Source: an uncultured Bacteroidales bacterium
GTDB lineage: Bacteria > Bacteroidota > Bacteroidia > Bacteroidales > UBA932
Reading direction: 5' to 3'
Assembly (NCBI GenBank): GCA_900318015.1
Contig: ONJB01000001.1
Coordinates: 62,001-126,000 of the forward strand
Length of the DNA stretch: 64,000 nt
The notes under the pieces are model-generated. The model saw only the letters and a list, made by a program, of their open reading frames with translations, had not been told where the DNA came from and did not search any database. Shown here piece after piece: positions 56,118 to 63,296 of the stretch (positions within the stretch are counted from its first letter, which is position 1; each line of letters opens with the position of its first letter). The translations under genes and the position numbers were made by a program.

Positions 56118-56963
56118 ATGTTCGTACTCCGTAAGAACCCGGCCATCCTCGAATCCGCCGAGAAGGCCGCCGAACAGATCCAGTATGCAAGGCAACGTCT
56201 CGCAGACGGATCCTGCGGCCTGGTCTTCGAACCCGGTGAACACCGGTACTTCCTCGGCGGCAAGGAGCTGCGCAGCGTCTCGTCCATCGTGAGCCACTTC
56301 GCTCCGGTGGACACGCTGGCGCTGGCACGCAGAGCCTCCGTCAATCCCAACCATCAGTACTTCGGGAGAAGTCCCGAGGAAATCATGGAGCTGTGGGCAC
56401 TCAAGCGCGACAACGCGGCGGCGGCCGGGACGCGGGTACACGCGTTCGCGGAGGCCTGCTGCGACTTCCTCCTCGGAAAAGAGGAGGAGATGGAGCCGCG
56501 CTTCCGCGAGATGCTCACCGAGGACGGCCTCGTGGCCACAGAGCCGAAGGACGTCGCCGTCGCCCGCTGGTGGGCTGACATCGACTGGAACCGCTATGCG
56601 TTCGTCGCGAAGGAGACGCGGATCGCCAACCCCGTGCTCCGCTATGCGGGCACCTTCGACACCCTCCTATACGACCGGTACCTGCTTGGCTACGCCCAAA
56701 AGGACTACAAAACCAATGAAGACCTCAACAAGTGGTACGGCGACAAGCTCCTGCCCCCGCTGAACAACATCAAGGCGAACGACATCGGCAAGTACACAGT
56801 CCAGCAGACCCTGTACACCATCACCCTCCGTCAACTCGGACTCAATGTCGTGTCGAACGACCTCGTCTGGCTGAAGGAGAATGAATACGAAGAAAAGGGG
56901 CTGGAATTACGCTACGACAGGATCGTGGCCTACGCGGTCGACAAACTCAACAACCAATCGTAA
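56118..56963 (+). CDS. PD-(D/E)XK nuclease, RecB/exonuclease-like
   Basis: 281 aa. Motifs of the RecB-type nuclease fold in order: His108 in GTRVHAFAEACCDFL, Glu166 in FVAKETRIAN, Asp181 in YAGTFDTLLYDRYLLGY, the (D/E)xK pair Asp196/Lys198 in KDYKTNED, and the QxxxY motif Gln229-Tyr233 in QQTLYTITLRQ. A helical N-terminus lies before them. Such proteins cleave or trim DNA ends. Next to an SSB-like gene (11 bases apart) a role in recombination or in processing transferred DNA is likely. All catalytic residues are present. Confidence 0.8.
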   Translation: MFVLRKNPAILESAEKAAEQIQYARQRLADGSCGLVFEPGEHRYFLGGKELRSVSSIVSHFAPVDTLALARRASVNPNHQYFGRSPEEIMELWALKRDNAAAAGTRVHAFAEACCDFLLGKEEEMEPRFREMLTEDGLVATEPKDVAVARWWADIDWNRYAFVAKETRIANPVLRYAGTFDTLLYDRYLLGYAQKDYKTNEDLNKWYGDKLLPPLNNIKANDIGKYTVQQTLYTITLRQLGLNVVSNDLVWLKENEYEEKGLELRYDRIVAYAVDKLNNQS

Positions 56964-56977
56964 AAAAACCATAGCAA

Positions 56978-58117
56978 ATGAGAACCATTACACAGAAAGA
57001 CAAGAAGGGCCTCGAGGCGGCGTTCCGTGTCTTCGCCAGGGAACTCAGCGGCCAACGAATCACGGCTGACACGTGCGAGACGCTGGTGGCCCGAGCCCTG
57101 GCCGAGGGGATCACCATCGACGAGCTCCTCAACCGGGGCAACTGGGCCCGGGCCCTCGCAGGGGTGCCCGAGCTCTCTCCGGAGGAGTACGTCGACGCCC
57201 TCTGCGACAGCAGCATCGACGTTCTGGAGCTCAAGGACGAACCCGGGTGGCACGACCCCCAGTTCGGATGGCGCATCGTCGCCGAGGCGGCTCACGACTT
57301 CTACATGTCCGTCACAGGAAAGGGCGGCAGGTGGAACATCCCCTCCTCCCTGATGAACCTCGCGAAGGCGGTTTCCGCCCACTCGCTCCAGTCCATCCTC
57401 TCCGAGGACCTCATCTTCGCCGTCACCTCCGTCGACGAGCCGGCGACGTACTTCGACTACATCCAGGCCATCGCGAAGGACTTCAACAGCCTTCCGGTGG
57501 ACGCGACGCTCACCGCCGAGCAGGAGGCGCGCCGCTGCCGCGCCGCAGAAACACTCAACATCCAGGAGCCCGAAGAGGGCGCCGAGGGGGAATACGCCGG
57601 CGGAGAGGTCCCCGGCGACACGCCCGAGGACGAACCCTTCCCGGAATACACGGAGCTCGGCGACGGCTCCACCGTCCTGACGCCGAACCCGACCGACTAC
57701 AAGCGCAGCAGCATCCAGTCGTTCATCACGGGCTGCAGCATGGCGGAGATCGCCGGCCTTGCCAGGACCATGGAGGACGGCGAGACCCTCTCCCTGTCGG
57801 ACTTCGTCGAGAACCTCACCCACGGCCGGTTCGATCGCAACCTCGAGACGCCCGAGATCCGCAAGGTCCACATGCGCCTCAACGCCGACCTGTTCGACTC
57901 GTTCCTGGAAGCCTACAAGATGCAGGGCTTCGACGCCGACGACGAGTCCAAGCGAAAGGAGCTCGAGACGTACGACATCTTGCACGACAGCTGGGATTTC
58001 CGGACCCCGCAGGTCAGGAAGCTGCACAAGCTCAAGAGCCTCATCTTCCAGTACGGGGCGGACGACGACGACCTGGTGGACGCCATCACCGACCTCCAGA
58101 ACCTCTACGGAGAATGA
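56978..58117 (+). CDS. Unknown soluble protein of the SSB-nuclease operon
   Basis: 379 aa, MRTITQKDKKGLEAAFRVFAREL onwards. No signal peptide, membrane segment or recognised enzyme motif. The first part is helical, with a FDYIQAIAKDFNSLPVDATLTAEQ segment. The middle (about 190-230) is acidic and disordered (EPEEGAEGEYAGGEVPGDTPEDEPFPE). The last part has a regular helical pattern (IQSFITGCSMAEIAGLARTMEDGETLSLSDFVENLTHGRF, then TPQVRKLHKLKSLIFQYG). It is 14 bases after the nuclease gene. It might be a structural or adaptor factor for that enzyme; this is inference from position only. Confidence 0.6.
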   Translation: MRTITQKDKKGLEAAFRVFARELSGQRITADTCETLVARALAEGITIDELLNRGNWARALAGVPELSPEEYVDALCDSSIDVLELKDEPGWHDPQFGWRIVAEAAHDFYMSVTGKGGRWNIPSSLMNLAKAVSAHSLQSILSEDLIFAVTSVDEPATYFDYIQAIAKDFNSLPVDATLTAEQEARRCRAAETLNIQEPEEGAEGEYAGGEVPGDTPEDEPFPEYTELGDGSTVLTPNPTDYKRSSIQSFITGCSMAEIAGLARTMEDGETLSLSDFVENLTHGRFDRNLETPEIRKVHMRLNADLFDSFLEAYKMQGFDADDESKRKELETYDILHDSWDFRTPQVRKLHKLKSLIFQYGADDDDLVDAITDLQNLYGE

Positions 58118-58167
58118 CCATCACGGCGGGGACTCTACGGGTTCCCGCCAAACCTTTTCCCGCAAAC

Positions 58168-58782
58168 ATGAAAATCAACGTTTTCAGCATCCGCAAAGAA
58201 GGCCGCAACGAGGTGTTCATCTCCGACAAGGACACGATAGCCGGCAGAAAGCCCGTCCTCACCGGAACGGACCTCAAGGCCGTCACGGACCTCCTGACAG
58301 ATGCACTCCAGGCACCTTGTGCCATGTACATAGACGAGTCACTCGCAGGGATGAAGGAGCTCGGAGACTTCGAGACGTCCGACAACGTCCAGCTGATCGG
58401 AATCCGCAACGACCTGGACGAGAAAGCCTACATTCCGGGCCCCAAGGAGTCGGACAAGATCTTCGAGTTCAACTCGGGACCCCGCAAAAGGCTCTTCGAG
58501 ATCATGCAGAGCAACAAGGGGATTATGATCGGCCAAAGAAACTGCGACAAGGACATGTTCCAGACGATCGCGGAAGGCATCGACGAATTCATCCAAAAGA
58601 ACGCCGGGGAGAACAACACCACCGTGAACGCCGTCATGGCCGGAGCAGCGGCCTCGTTCGTAAGGCACGTTGATCCGGAAACCTACAAGCGCCTGTACGA
58701 CATGTCCCCCCATAAAGAAACAGGAAACCCGAAACCTGCACCCATCATCATCCCCCTCAAGGGGAGCGGCATGAAATCATGA
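58168..58782 (+). CDS. Hypothetical protein (204 aa)
   Basis: Starts MKINVFSIRKEGRNEVFISDKDT at 58168. An in-frame ATG at 58114, forming an ATGA overlap with the preceding stop, is a second possibility, with 18 extra residues of unremarkable sequence. The protein is mostly soluble and mixed alpha/beta, with a region DKAVTDLLTDALQAPCAMYIDESLAGMKELGDFETS-like and a C-terminal Pro-rich tail (GNPKPAPIIIPLKGSG). No family recognised. Operon position, with high GC at third positions, supports a real gene. Confidence 0.6.
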   Translation: MKINVFSIRKEGRNEVFISDKDTIAGRKPVLTGTDLKAVTDLLTDALQAPCAMYIDESLAGMKELGDFETSDNVQLIGIRNDLDEKAYIPGPKESDKIFEFNSGPRKRLFEIMQSNKGIMIGQRNCDKDMFQTIAEGIDEFIQKNAGENNTTVNAVMAGAAASFVRHVDPETYKRLYDMSPHKETGNPKPAPIIIPLKGSGMKS

Positions 58783-58818
58783 CCGCAAGGACGGCTGACA
58801 TAATCTGAAGAGGAAAAA

Positions 58819-59442
58819 ATGGACATCGACCCGCGATACGAAAAGGCCCTCAACCATGCGCTCGGCGAAATGGGCCTCAGCCTTGAGGACCTGCAATATC
58901 TCAAGATCGACGAGTTCCGCACCCGTCCCCGCGTCGGGAGGAAACTCCAGGAATACACCCTGCACAAGCTCGAAGACCGCGGGCTCTCCTTCGGGATGCA
59001 CACGCTTTCGTTCCTGAAAAGCCACATCGACGAGCTCAGGAACCTCCCCGCCTCAGTCACCATCCACGACAACGACTGGGGCGCGTATCGAGAGGAGACG
59101 ATAATCCTGGAAGGAGGCGCGGCCATCTGCGGGCTTTCATTCCCGGGACAGGGGGAGCCCGAAGAACATCGCGACCGCGCCTGGCTCCACGACCTCAGCG
59201 TGCTTCCCGGACAGCGCAGGAAAGGTCTCGCGACGAGACTCCTGGAAATCTGCCGCAGGAGAGCGAAAGCCGCCGGCCGGCGCAGGCTCTCCCTCTGGGT
59301 GAAGCCCGGCACGTGGCAGGAAGACTGGTACAGACGTCTCGGCTTCCTCAAGGACCTCGAGATGATGAGGACCGACGGCAGCCCGATTTACGACCTCGAA
59401 CTGACAGAACCCGAAACTGACAGAACCTACCAGAAAACCTAA
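58819..59442 (+). CDS. GNAT-family N-acetyltransferase-like protein
   Basis: 207 aa. A helical N-terminal part of about 90 residues (MDIDPRYEKALNHALGEMGLSLEDLQYL ...) precedes a GNAT domain. The GNAT core is LHDLSVLPGQRRKGLATRLLEICRRRAKAAGRRRLSLWV (acetyl-CoA loop QRRKGLAT and the following helix), then WQEDWYRRLGFLKDLEMMR, the typical last motif. It would transfer an acetyl group from acetyl-CoA to a small molecule or protein. The substrate is unknown. It ends 6 bases before the next gene. Confidence 0.75.
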   Translation: MDIDPRYEKALNHALGEMGLSLEDLQYLKIDEFRTRPRVGRKLQEYTLHKLEDRGLSFGMHTLSFLKSHIDELRNLPASVTIHDNDWGAYREETIILEGGAAICGLSFPGQGEPEEHRDRAWLHDLSVLPGQRRKGLATRLLEICRRRAKAAGRRRLSLWVKPGTWQEDWYRRLGFLKDLEMMRTDGSPIYDLELTEPETDRTYQKT

Positions 59443-59448
59443 CGAACC

Positions 59449-60237
59449 ATGGCAACCAAACTCACCGACCTGCATATCGTAAAGCTCTTCGACGACGACC
59501 GAATCGTCTTCGACACGCCCGTCAGCGTCACGAAAGACGGAATGTTCACAACCACCCTCCCCAAACAGGCGGCGGACCTGTTGGAGTCATACGGCCCCAA
59601 ACTCGATGTCAACCGGGCCGGACGGGCCGGCTTCTTCTCGGCCGACACCCTCGAAGGACTCCGCCGGGAAATTGAGAAAGCGGTTAACGAAGCAATCTCA
59701 AAGGAACTCGTGGAGGACAAGCTCGTCATCAAATACTCCGTCACGACAAAATGCTCCTACGCCATCGACACCGACGGCGAGATCATCCCGAACGGCTGCT
59801 GGCGCAAAGACCCCGTCGAGCGAGGGAAGGAATACGGAACCGACTGGCGGGAAGGCAACGCCAATTCGCGAACTTACGGAAACCTTCCATCCGTCAGCGT
59901 CTTCGCCCGCGTCTTCCACAAGAAGACCTATGCCTACCGCTCCGGCCGAACCATCCAAAAACTGGAAATCTACCGGCCCAAGATCAAAGACGGACGGGGA
60001 AGCTCCATCGACTGGATCAACTCCCTCTGCAACATCAGTTCTTCGGACAGTATCTTCGACCACAAGGAGGACTACACGCATACCCCGGAGGTGGACGCCA
60101 CCGAAGAGAACGCAGCGATGTTCGTTAGGCTCTTCAAACTCATCTTCCAGTGCAACGAGCTGTTCAAAAACCTCAACATACCGGAATTCTTCCTGGAAAT
60201 GGTCGCCAAGAACATGCCACTCGCAATCGAAAAATAA
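59449..60237 (+). CDS. Hypothetical protein (262 aa)
   Basis: Starts MATKLTDLHIVKLFDDDRIVF. The N-terminal part is beta-rich (VSVTKDGMFTTTLPKQAADLLESYGPKLDVNRAG) and the middle reads YSVTTKCSYAIDTDGEIIPNGCWRKDPVERGKEYG. No known catalytic or binding motif, signal peptide or membrane segment. It follows the acetyltransferase gene by 6 bases. It is cotranscribed with small genes downstream. Family not recognised. Confidence 0.6.
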   Translation: MATKLTDLHIVKLFDDDRIVFDTPVSVTKDGMFTTTLPKQAADLLESYGPKLDVNRAGRAGFFSADTLEGLRREIEKAVNEAISKELVEDKLVIKYSVTTKCSYAIDTDGEIIPNGCWRKDPVERGKEYGTDWREGNANSRTYGNLPSVSVFARVFHKKTYAYRSGRTIQKLEIYRPKIKDGRGSSIDWINSLCNISSSDSIFDHKEDYTHTPEVDATEENAAMFVRLFKLIFQCNELFKNLNIPEFFLEMVAKNMPLAIEK

Positions 60238-60244
60238 GAATGCC

Positions 60245-60391
60245 ATGAAATTCCACTTCTACGGACAGCCCTCCTTCACGAATCTCCCGAAAGGGACTAC
60301 GACCCAGGACCTCCGGTCGCTGGCCCATTTCAACCGCATCATGAAGAACTACGCGAAATTATGCAGGATAGAGAAAACCGACAAACCGTAA
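60245..60391 (+). CDS. Very small ORF (48 aa)
   Basis: Reads MKFHFYGQPSFTNLPKGTT and ends RIEKTDKP. It begins 7 bases after the preceding stop and its last 31 bases overlap the next ORF (60361). It has no family, but its tight place in a run of small overlapping genes and clean ATG support it as coding. It is soluble and basic at the end. Confidence 0.4.
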   Translation: MKFHFYGQPSFTNLPKGTTTQDLRSLAHFNRIMKNYAKLCRIEKTDKP

Positions 60392-60627
60392 GCCTTGAAC
60401 GACAGGACAGCGGACCGACATTCGAGGACGGAATCTGGTTCGCCATCCAGCTCCTCGTCACCGGATCAGGGTTCGACGAACCGACGCTTGCCGAGGGAAT
60501 CGCCTTCGAAGCCGGCCTTACCGGCTCCCAGATGCGCACACTTCAACGGCGAACGGGATTCCAAAGCAGGAAAATGAACCGCTTCATCCGAGACTATATC
60601 GACAAACACAAAGAAAAACAAGTATGA
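60361..60627 (+). CDS. Small hypothetical protein (88 aa)
   Basis: MQDRENRQTVSLERQDSGPTFEDG onwards. It contains a helical part, LAEGIAFEAGLTGSQMRTLQRRTGFQSRKMNRFIRDYIDK, with a possible HTH-like pattern (two helices and a Lys-rich end). It overlaps the previous small ORF, and its TGA is overlapped by the ATG of the next (ATGA). Function unknown. Confidence 0.5.
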   Translation: MQDRENRQTVSLERQDSGPTFEDGIWFAIQLLVTGSGFDEPTLAEGIAFEAGLTGSQMRTLQRRTGFQSRKMNRFIRDYIDKHKEKQV

Positions 60628-60764
60628 AACACCGAATCGTAGCCTCCTGCGACCCGTACAATGCGTCCAAAGGCATTGCCTCCCTGCAGGCCACCTACCA
60701 GTCTGACCTCCAGGCCGGCAACTGTCCCCAGGAGATCCTTGACGCAAAACAACGAATAATATGA
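60624..60764 (+). CDS. Very small ORF (46 aa)
   Basis: MKHRIVASCDPYNASKGIASL onwards, ending DAKQRII. It is linked by ATGA overlaps on both sides (60624-60627 and 60761-60764), which is the main reason for accepting it. No family is known. Confidence 0.45.
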   Translation: MKHRIVASCDPYNASKGIASLQATYQSDLQAGNCPQEILDAKQRII

Positions 60765-61132
60765 AAATACTTTACAGCCACAACTCAATCGAATTGACGA
60801 CGCCTGCTATATGGGCCGAAAAGATTTTATCACAAGATAGAATCTTCACTAACCTACATGGAAGACCGTACTTGAGCAATAAAGAAAAGGGGATATTGAA
60901 AGATGTCATTGACGCCTTCAACAGGAAAACATCAAAAAAAGAAGACTTTCAGATAACTGACGTTCTCATTATCCATAAAGCAAAGGTAAAGCGTTTCCTT
61001 GAATTGCATGACCATTTATGCAATCAGAAAGGATTGATAGAATTAGGCATAACGGGAATTGCAAACGACCATTACGTCGGTAACATCTATTCCTTTGTCG
61101 AACAATTGAAAGAACAACTTGACAATGCCTGA
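60761..61132 (+). CDS. AT-rich small protein (123 aa), possible insert
   Basis: MKILYSHNSIELTTPAIWAEKILSQ onwards. Predicted alpha/beta with a helical end (GIANDHYVGNIYSFVEQLKEQLDNA). The gene is far more AT-rich than its neighbours, which points to recent acquisition, although it keeps the ATGA coupling upstream and overlaps the start of the next gene by 8 bases. Short conserved-looking pieces are PYLSNKEKGILKDVIDAF and IIHKAKVKRFLELHDHL. Family not recognised. Confidence 0.55.
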   Translation: MKILYSHNSIELTTPAIWAEKILSQDRIFTNLHGRPYLSNKEKGILKDVIDAFNRKTSKKEDFQITDVLIIHKAKVKRFLELHDHLCNQKGLIELGITGIANDHYVGNIYSFVEQLKEQLDNA

Positions 61133-62066
61133 CTTCAAGCATATCACCCTTACTGGGATCGACGACCGGACGGATATCCGTGAACTCGTCCGCCTCCAGA
61201 AGCGGTTCCCGCTCGTGGAATTCGGCGTCCTCCTGTCCTGGTCACAACAGGGCTCCGAGAGGAGATACCCGTCCTTCCAGACCATCAAGGCCTTCAACGA
61301 GGCGGGCCTGAACCTCTCGGCGCATGTCTGCGGCAGCGCGGCGAGACAGTTCGCTCAGGGCGAAACGGCCCTCCTGGACCACATCTTCGACCAGATCGGG
61401 ACGGTACGCTTCCACAGAATGCAACTGAACCTCGCCGGGTTTCCCGCCGAGAAGTTCGTCCCGCTGCCGACCGAGTACGGCAGCGTCAAGGAAATCATCC
61501 TTCAGAGAATCAACGCCGACGAGTTCGACCTTTTCCGCGAACGGCTCGGCGACTATCCGTCGGTCTTGTTGGACGCTTCCGGCGGCCGGGGCAGGGAATC
61601 CGCCATCGTCCCACTCGAAGGCCCCTTCAAGGTCGGCTATGCCGGCGGCTTCGGGCCGGACAACATCGAAGGGAAACTATCGTTCCTCCTGGGCCGCCCG
61701 GAAGTCGGCGAGTTCTGGATCGACATGGAGGGCCGCATCAGGAGTTTCGACTGGTTCGACATCACGAAGGCGGAGGCCGTCCTGAAGAAGTGCTATAAGG
61801 TTCTCCTGGAGAAAAATGTCTATCCGGTCTACGACACGCACAACACCTTCTATGAAGGCGGTCGGAAAATCCACCTGATGAACGAGGAAACCGGCCGGTG
61901 CCTTTGCGGCTTTGAGCCCGCATTCTTCAACGAGGTGAATCTGGGCCATCCGGATTCCCCGTACAAGAGCACGATGGAGTACGTGTCCCAGCCGGACCCC
62001 GACGGGAACCTCTGCCTGAGGTGCAAGGAGATTTTCATCAACAGGATGCAGAGATACACACTATGA
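61125..62066 (+). CDS. TIM-barrel protein like phosphoribosylanthranilate isomerase, with Cys-rich tail
   Basis: 313 aa from the ATG at 61125 (MPDFKHITLTGIDDRTD). The order of strands and loops (ITLTGIDDRTDIREL, VEFGVLLSW, LNLSAHVCG, then LLDASGGRGRE and VGYAGGFGPDNIEGKLSFLL, then FWIDMEGRIRS ... AEAVLKKCYKVL) resembles the TrpF-type beta/alpha barrel, including the two phosphate-binding Gly loops. After about residue 245 a C-terminal extension carries CLCG and CLRC, perhaps a zinc site. A tryptophan role is unlikely, as no other trp genes are here. It may be a nucleotide- or sugar-phosphate enzyme. Similar stand-alone barrels occur on phages and plasmids, as far as I recall. The catalytic residue identity is uncertain. 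Confidence 0.6.
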   Translation: MPDFKHITLTGIDDRTDIRELVRLQKRFPLVEFGVLLSWSQQGSERRYPSFQTIKAFNEAGLNLSAHVCGSAARQFAQGETALLDHIFDQIGTVRFHRMQLNLAGFPAEKFVPLPTEYGSVKEIILQRINADEFDLFRERLGDYPSVLLDASGGRGRESAIVPLEGPFKVGYAGGFGPDNIEGKLSFLLGRPEVGEFWIDMEGRIRSFDWFDITKAEAVLKKCYKVLLEKNVYPVYDTHNTFYEGGRKIHLMNEETGRCLCGFEPAFFNEVNLGHPDSPYKSTMEYVSQPDPDGNLCLRCKEIFINRMQRYTL

Positions 62067-62311
62067 GCATTTACAAGTACACAGGAGGGCCCTTCGGGGA
62101 ATCCGTCCGTACATGGAACAGATGGATCCTCGTCGTAAACGGCGAGGAAACGAAGTTCGACCGGAAAAGGCACGCCCTGCTGTGCGCCGCCGCATCCATG
62201 GCCAGAGGCCTCCGCACCGAACTCTTCCAGGAGACCGTGATGCGGTTCCGGCGTGGAGGGGAATGGCACGACGAGGTTTACCGAATCGACATTTCAAACC
62301 GAATACAATGA
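62063..62311 (+). CDS. Small hypothetical protein (82 aa)
   Basis: MSIYKYTGGPFGESVRTWNRWILVVN onwards. It starts inside the stop of the TIM-barrel gene (ATGA at 62063) and ends in the ATGA of the next. The short segment HALLCAAASMARGLRTELFQETVMRFRRGGEWHDEVYRIDI looks like a compact alpha/beta fold. Function unknown; operon position is the main evidence. Confidence 0.5.
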   Translation: MSIYKYTGGPFGESVRTWNRWILVVNGEETKFDRKRHALLCAAASMARGLRTELFQETVMRFRRGGEWHDEVYRIDISNRIQ

Positions 62312-62529
62312 AAGACAAATGGTATATCGCTGACGCTGTAATCCTTTTCGACAAACTCAAGGGTAACGTCAAAACAGAATCAGGAAAGCGGCTTGTCTAT
62401 CCAGGCGAATGGTTCATGCCGCTCGTGGAAGGGCAGCCAAAAGGAAAATGGATGTCCACCAACGGGAAAATCCCGAACAGAGTTAGCCATCCGGCAACAG
62501 AAGAAGAAATCAAGAAACACTTCAAATAA
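62308..62529 (+). CDS. Small hypothetical protein (73 aa)
   Basis: MKDKWYIADAVILFDKLKGNVKTESG onwards, ending EEEIKKHFK. Starts in an ATGA overlap at 62308-62311. Mixed composition, slightly basic. No family recognised. Confidence 0.5.
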   Translation: MKDKWYIADAVILFDKLKGNVKTESGKRLVYPGEWFMPLVEGQPKGKWMSTNGKIPNRVSHPATEEEIKKHFK

Positions 62530-62544
62530 AAAAAATACTACGAT

Positions 62545-62742
62545 ATGTATCTGCACAGACATTTGTACATCCTCTTGCGGGACCAGCAGCTGGTCGACCG
62601 CTATCACGACAAAAACGCCGCCATGAAGGCGTACCATGAAGAGATGGAAAGGTACGAGTCGAAAACGCTGCTGACGAACTGCGCCTTCGAGACGTATGTC
62701 AAGGGGAAACGCCGTATCATCCAAGTCGTGCAGTGCCTGTAG
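62545..62742 (+). CDS. Small hypothetical protein (65 aa)
   Basis: MYLHRHLYILLRDQQLVDRYHDKNAAMKAYHEEMERYESK onwards. Helical, with a HYDK-type charged region. It begins 15 bases after the preceding stop. The third-position GC is like that of neighbouring genes. No family recognised. Confidence 0.45.
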   Translation: MYLHRHLYILLRDQQLVDRYHDKNAAMKAYHEEMERYESKTLLTNCAFETYVKGKRRIIQVVQCL

Positions 62743-62780
62743 GCGATGAAACCATCGAAATCCAGACATCCAAGGAAGCC

Positions 62781-63083
62781 ATGATCACCGAAAAACAAGC
62801 AAGGGCCCTCGCTATCCTCCGTGACTATCCCGGAATCACGGCCAACGCTTTCGCGGCCCTCTACTTCACGGAACCCTCGAGGGAGTCCCTCTTCACCGCC
62901 GTCTCCAACCAGGGGAACGGCGCCTGCGCCGGAAAGAAAGCCTGGCTCTGCGCCGGGTCCCTCCTCGGTAAACTCGCCAAAAGGGGACTCGTCAGAAGGG
63001 ACTACGGCTCCGGAACGGGACGGTTCTACCTGACCTATGAGGGTGAAAACAAACTCAAGCAAACAACTCATAACCATGCCTAA
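62781..63083 (+). CDS. Winged-helix-like DNA-binding protein
   Basis: 100 aa from the ATG at 62781 (MITEKQARALAILRDYPGITANAFA); a GTG at 62733 would add 16 residues. The pattern of helix, helix, LLGKLAKRGLVRRDYGSGTGRFYLTYEG is that of a winged helix: recognition helix followed by a beta-hairpin wing. A conserved insertion, GNGACAGKKAWLCAG, is between. It may regulate this operon. It overlaps the next gene by 8 bases. Confidence 0.55.
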   Translation: MITEKQARALAILRDYPGITANAFAALYFTEPSRESLFTAVSNQGNGACAGKKAWLCAGSLLGKLAKRGLVRRDYGSGTGRFYLTYEGENKLKQTTHNHA

Positions 63084-63294
63084 CAAAGGATCATTCAATG
63101 CAGGCTGGTGGAACTGCTTCGACAGCTTCACGGCCGAGCTCGCCCACACGGACTCAAACTACGACACGACCGCGTACGGCGTCCTGTCCGCAGCCGGCGT
63201 CTCCCGGAGGGAGGCTGCCTGGCACCTCGAACACGGGAACCTCAATCCGGCCACCGAGAAGGTCGTACGGGAATACTGGCTTCACTGCGACTGA
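63076..63294 (+). CDS. Small hypothetical protein (72 aa)
   Basis: MPNKGSFNAGWWNCFDSFTAELAHTDSNYDTTAYGVLSAAGVSRREAAWHLEHGNL onwards. The central part, YGVLSAAGVSRREAAWHLEHG, is HTH-like. It starts 8 bases before the preceding stop and ends 2 bases before the next start. Function unknown. Confidence 0.5.
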   Translation: MPNKGSFNAGWWNCFDSFTAELAHTDSNYDTTAYGVLSAAGVSRREAAWHLEHGNLNPATEKVVREYWLHCD

Positions 63295-63296
63295 AA

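Noticed and set aside
57073..58167. 5' part of a 569-codon plus-strand frame
   Set aside because: It overlaps the 379-aa gene in another frame and is Arg/Gly/His-rich; only the part from 58168 (or 58114) looks like protein.
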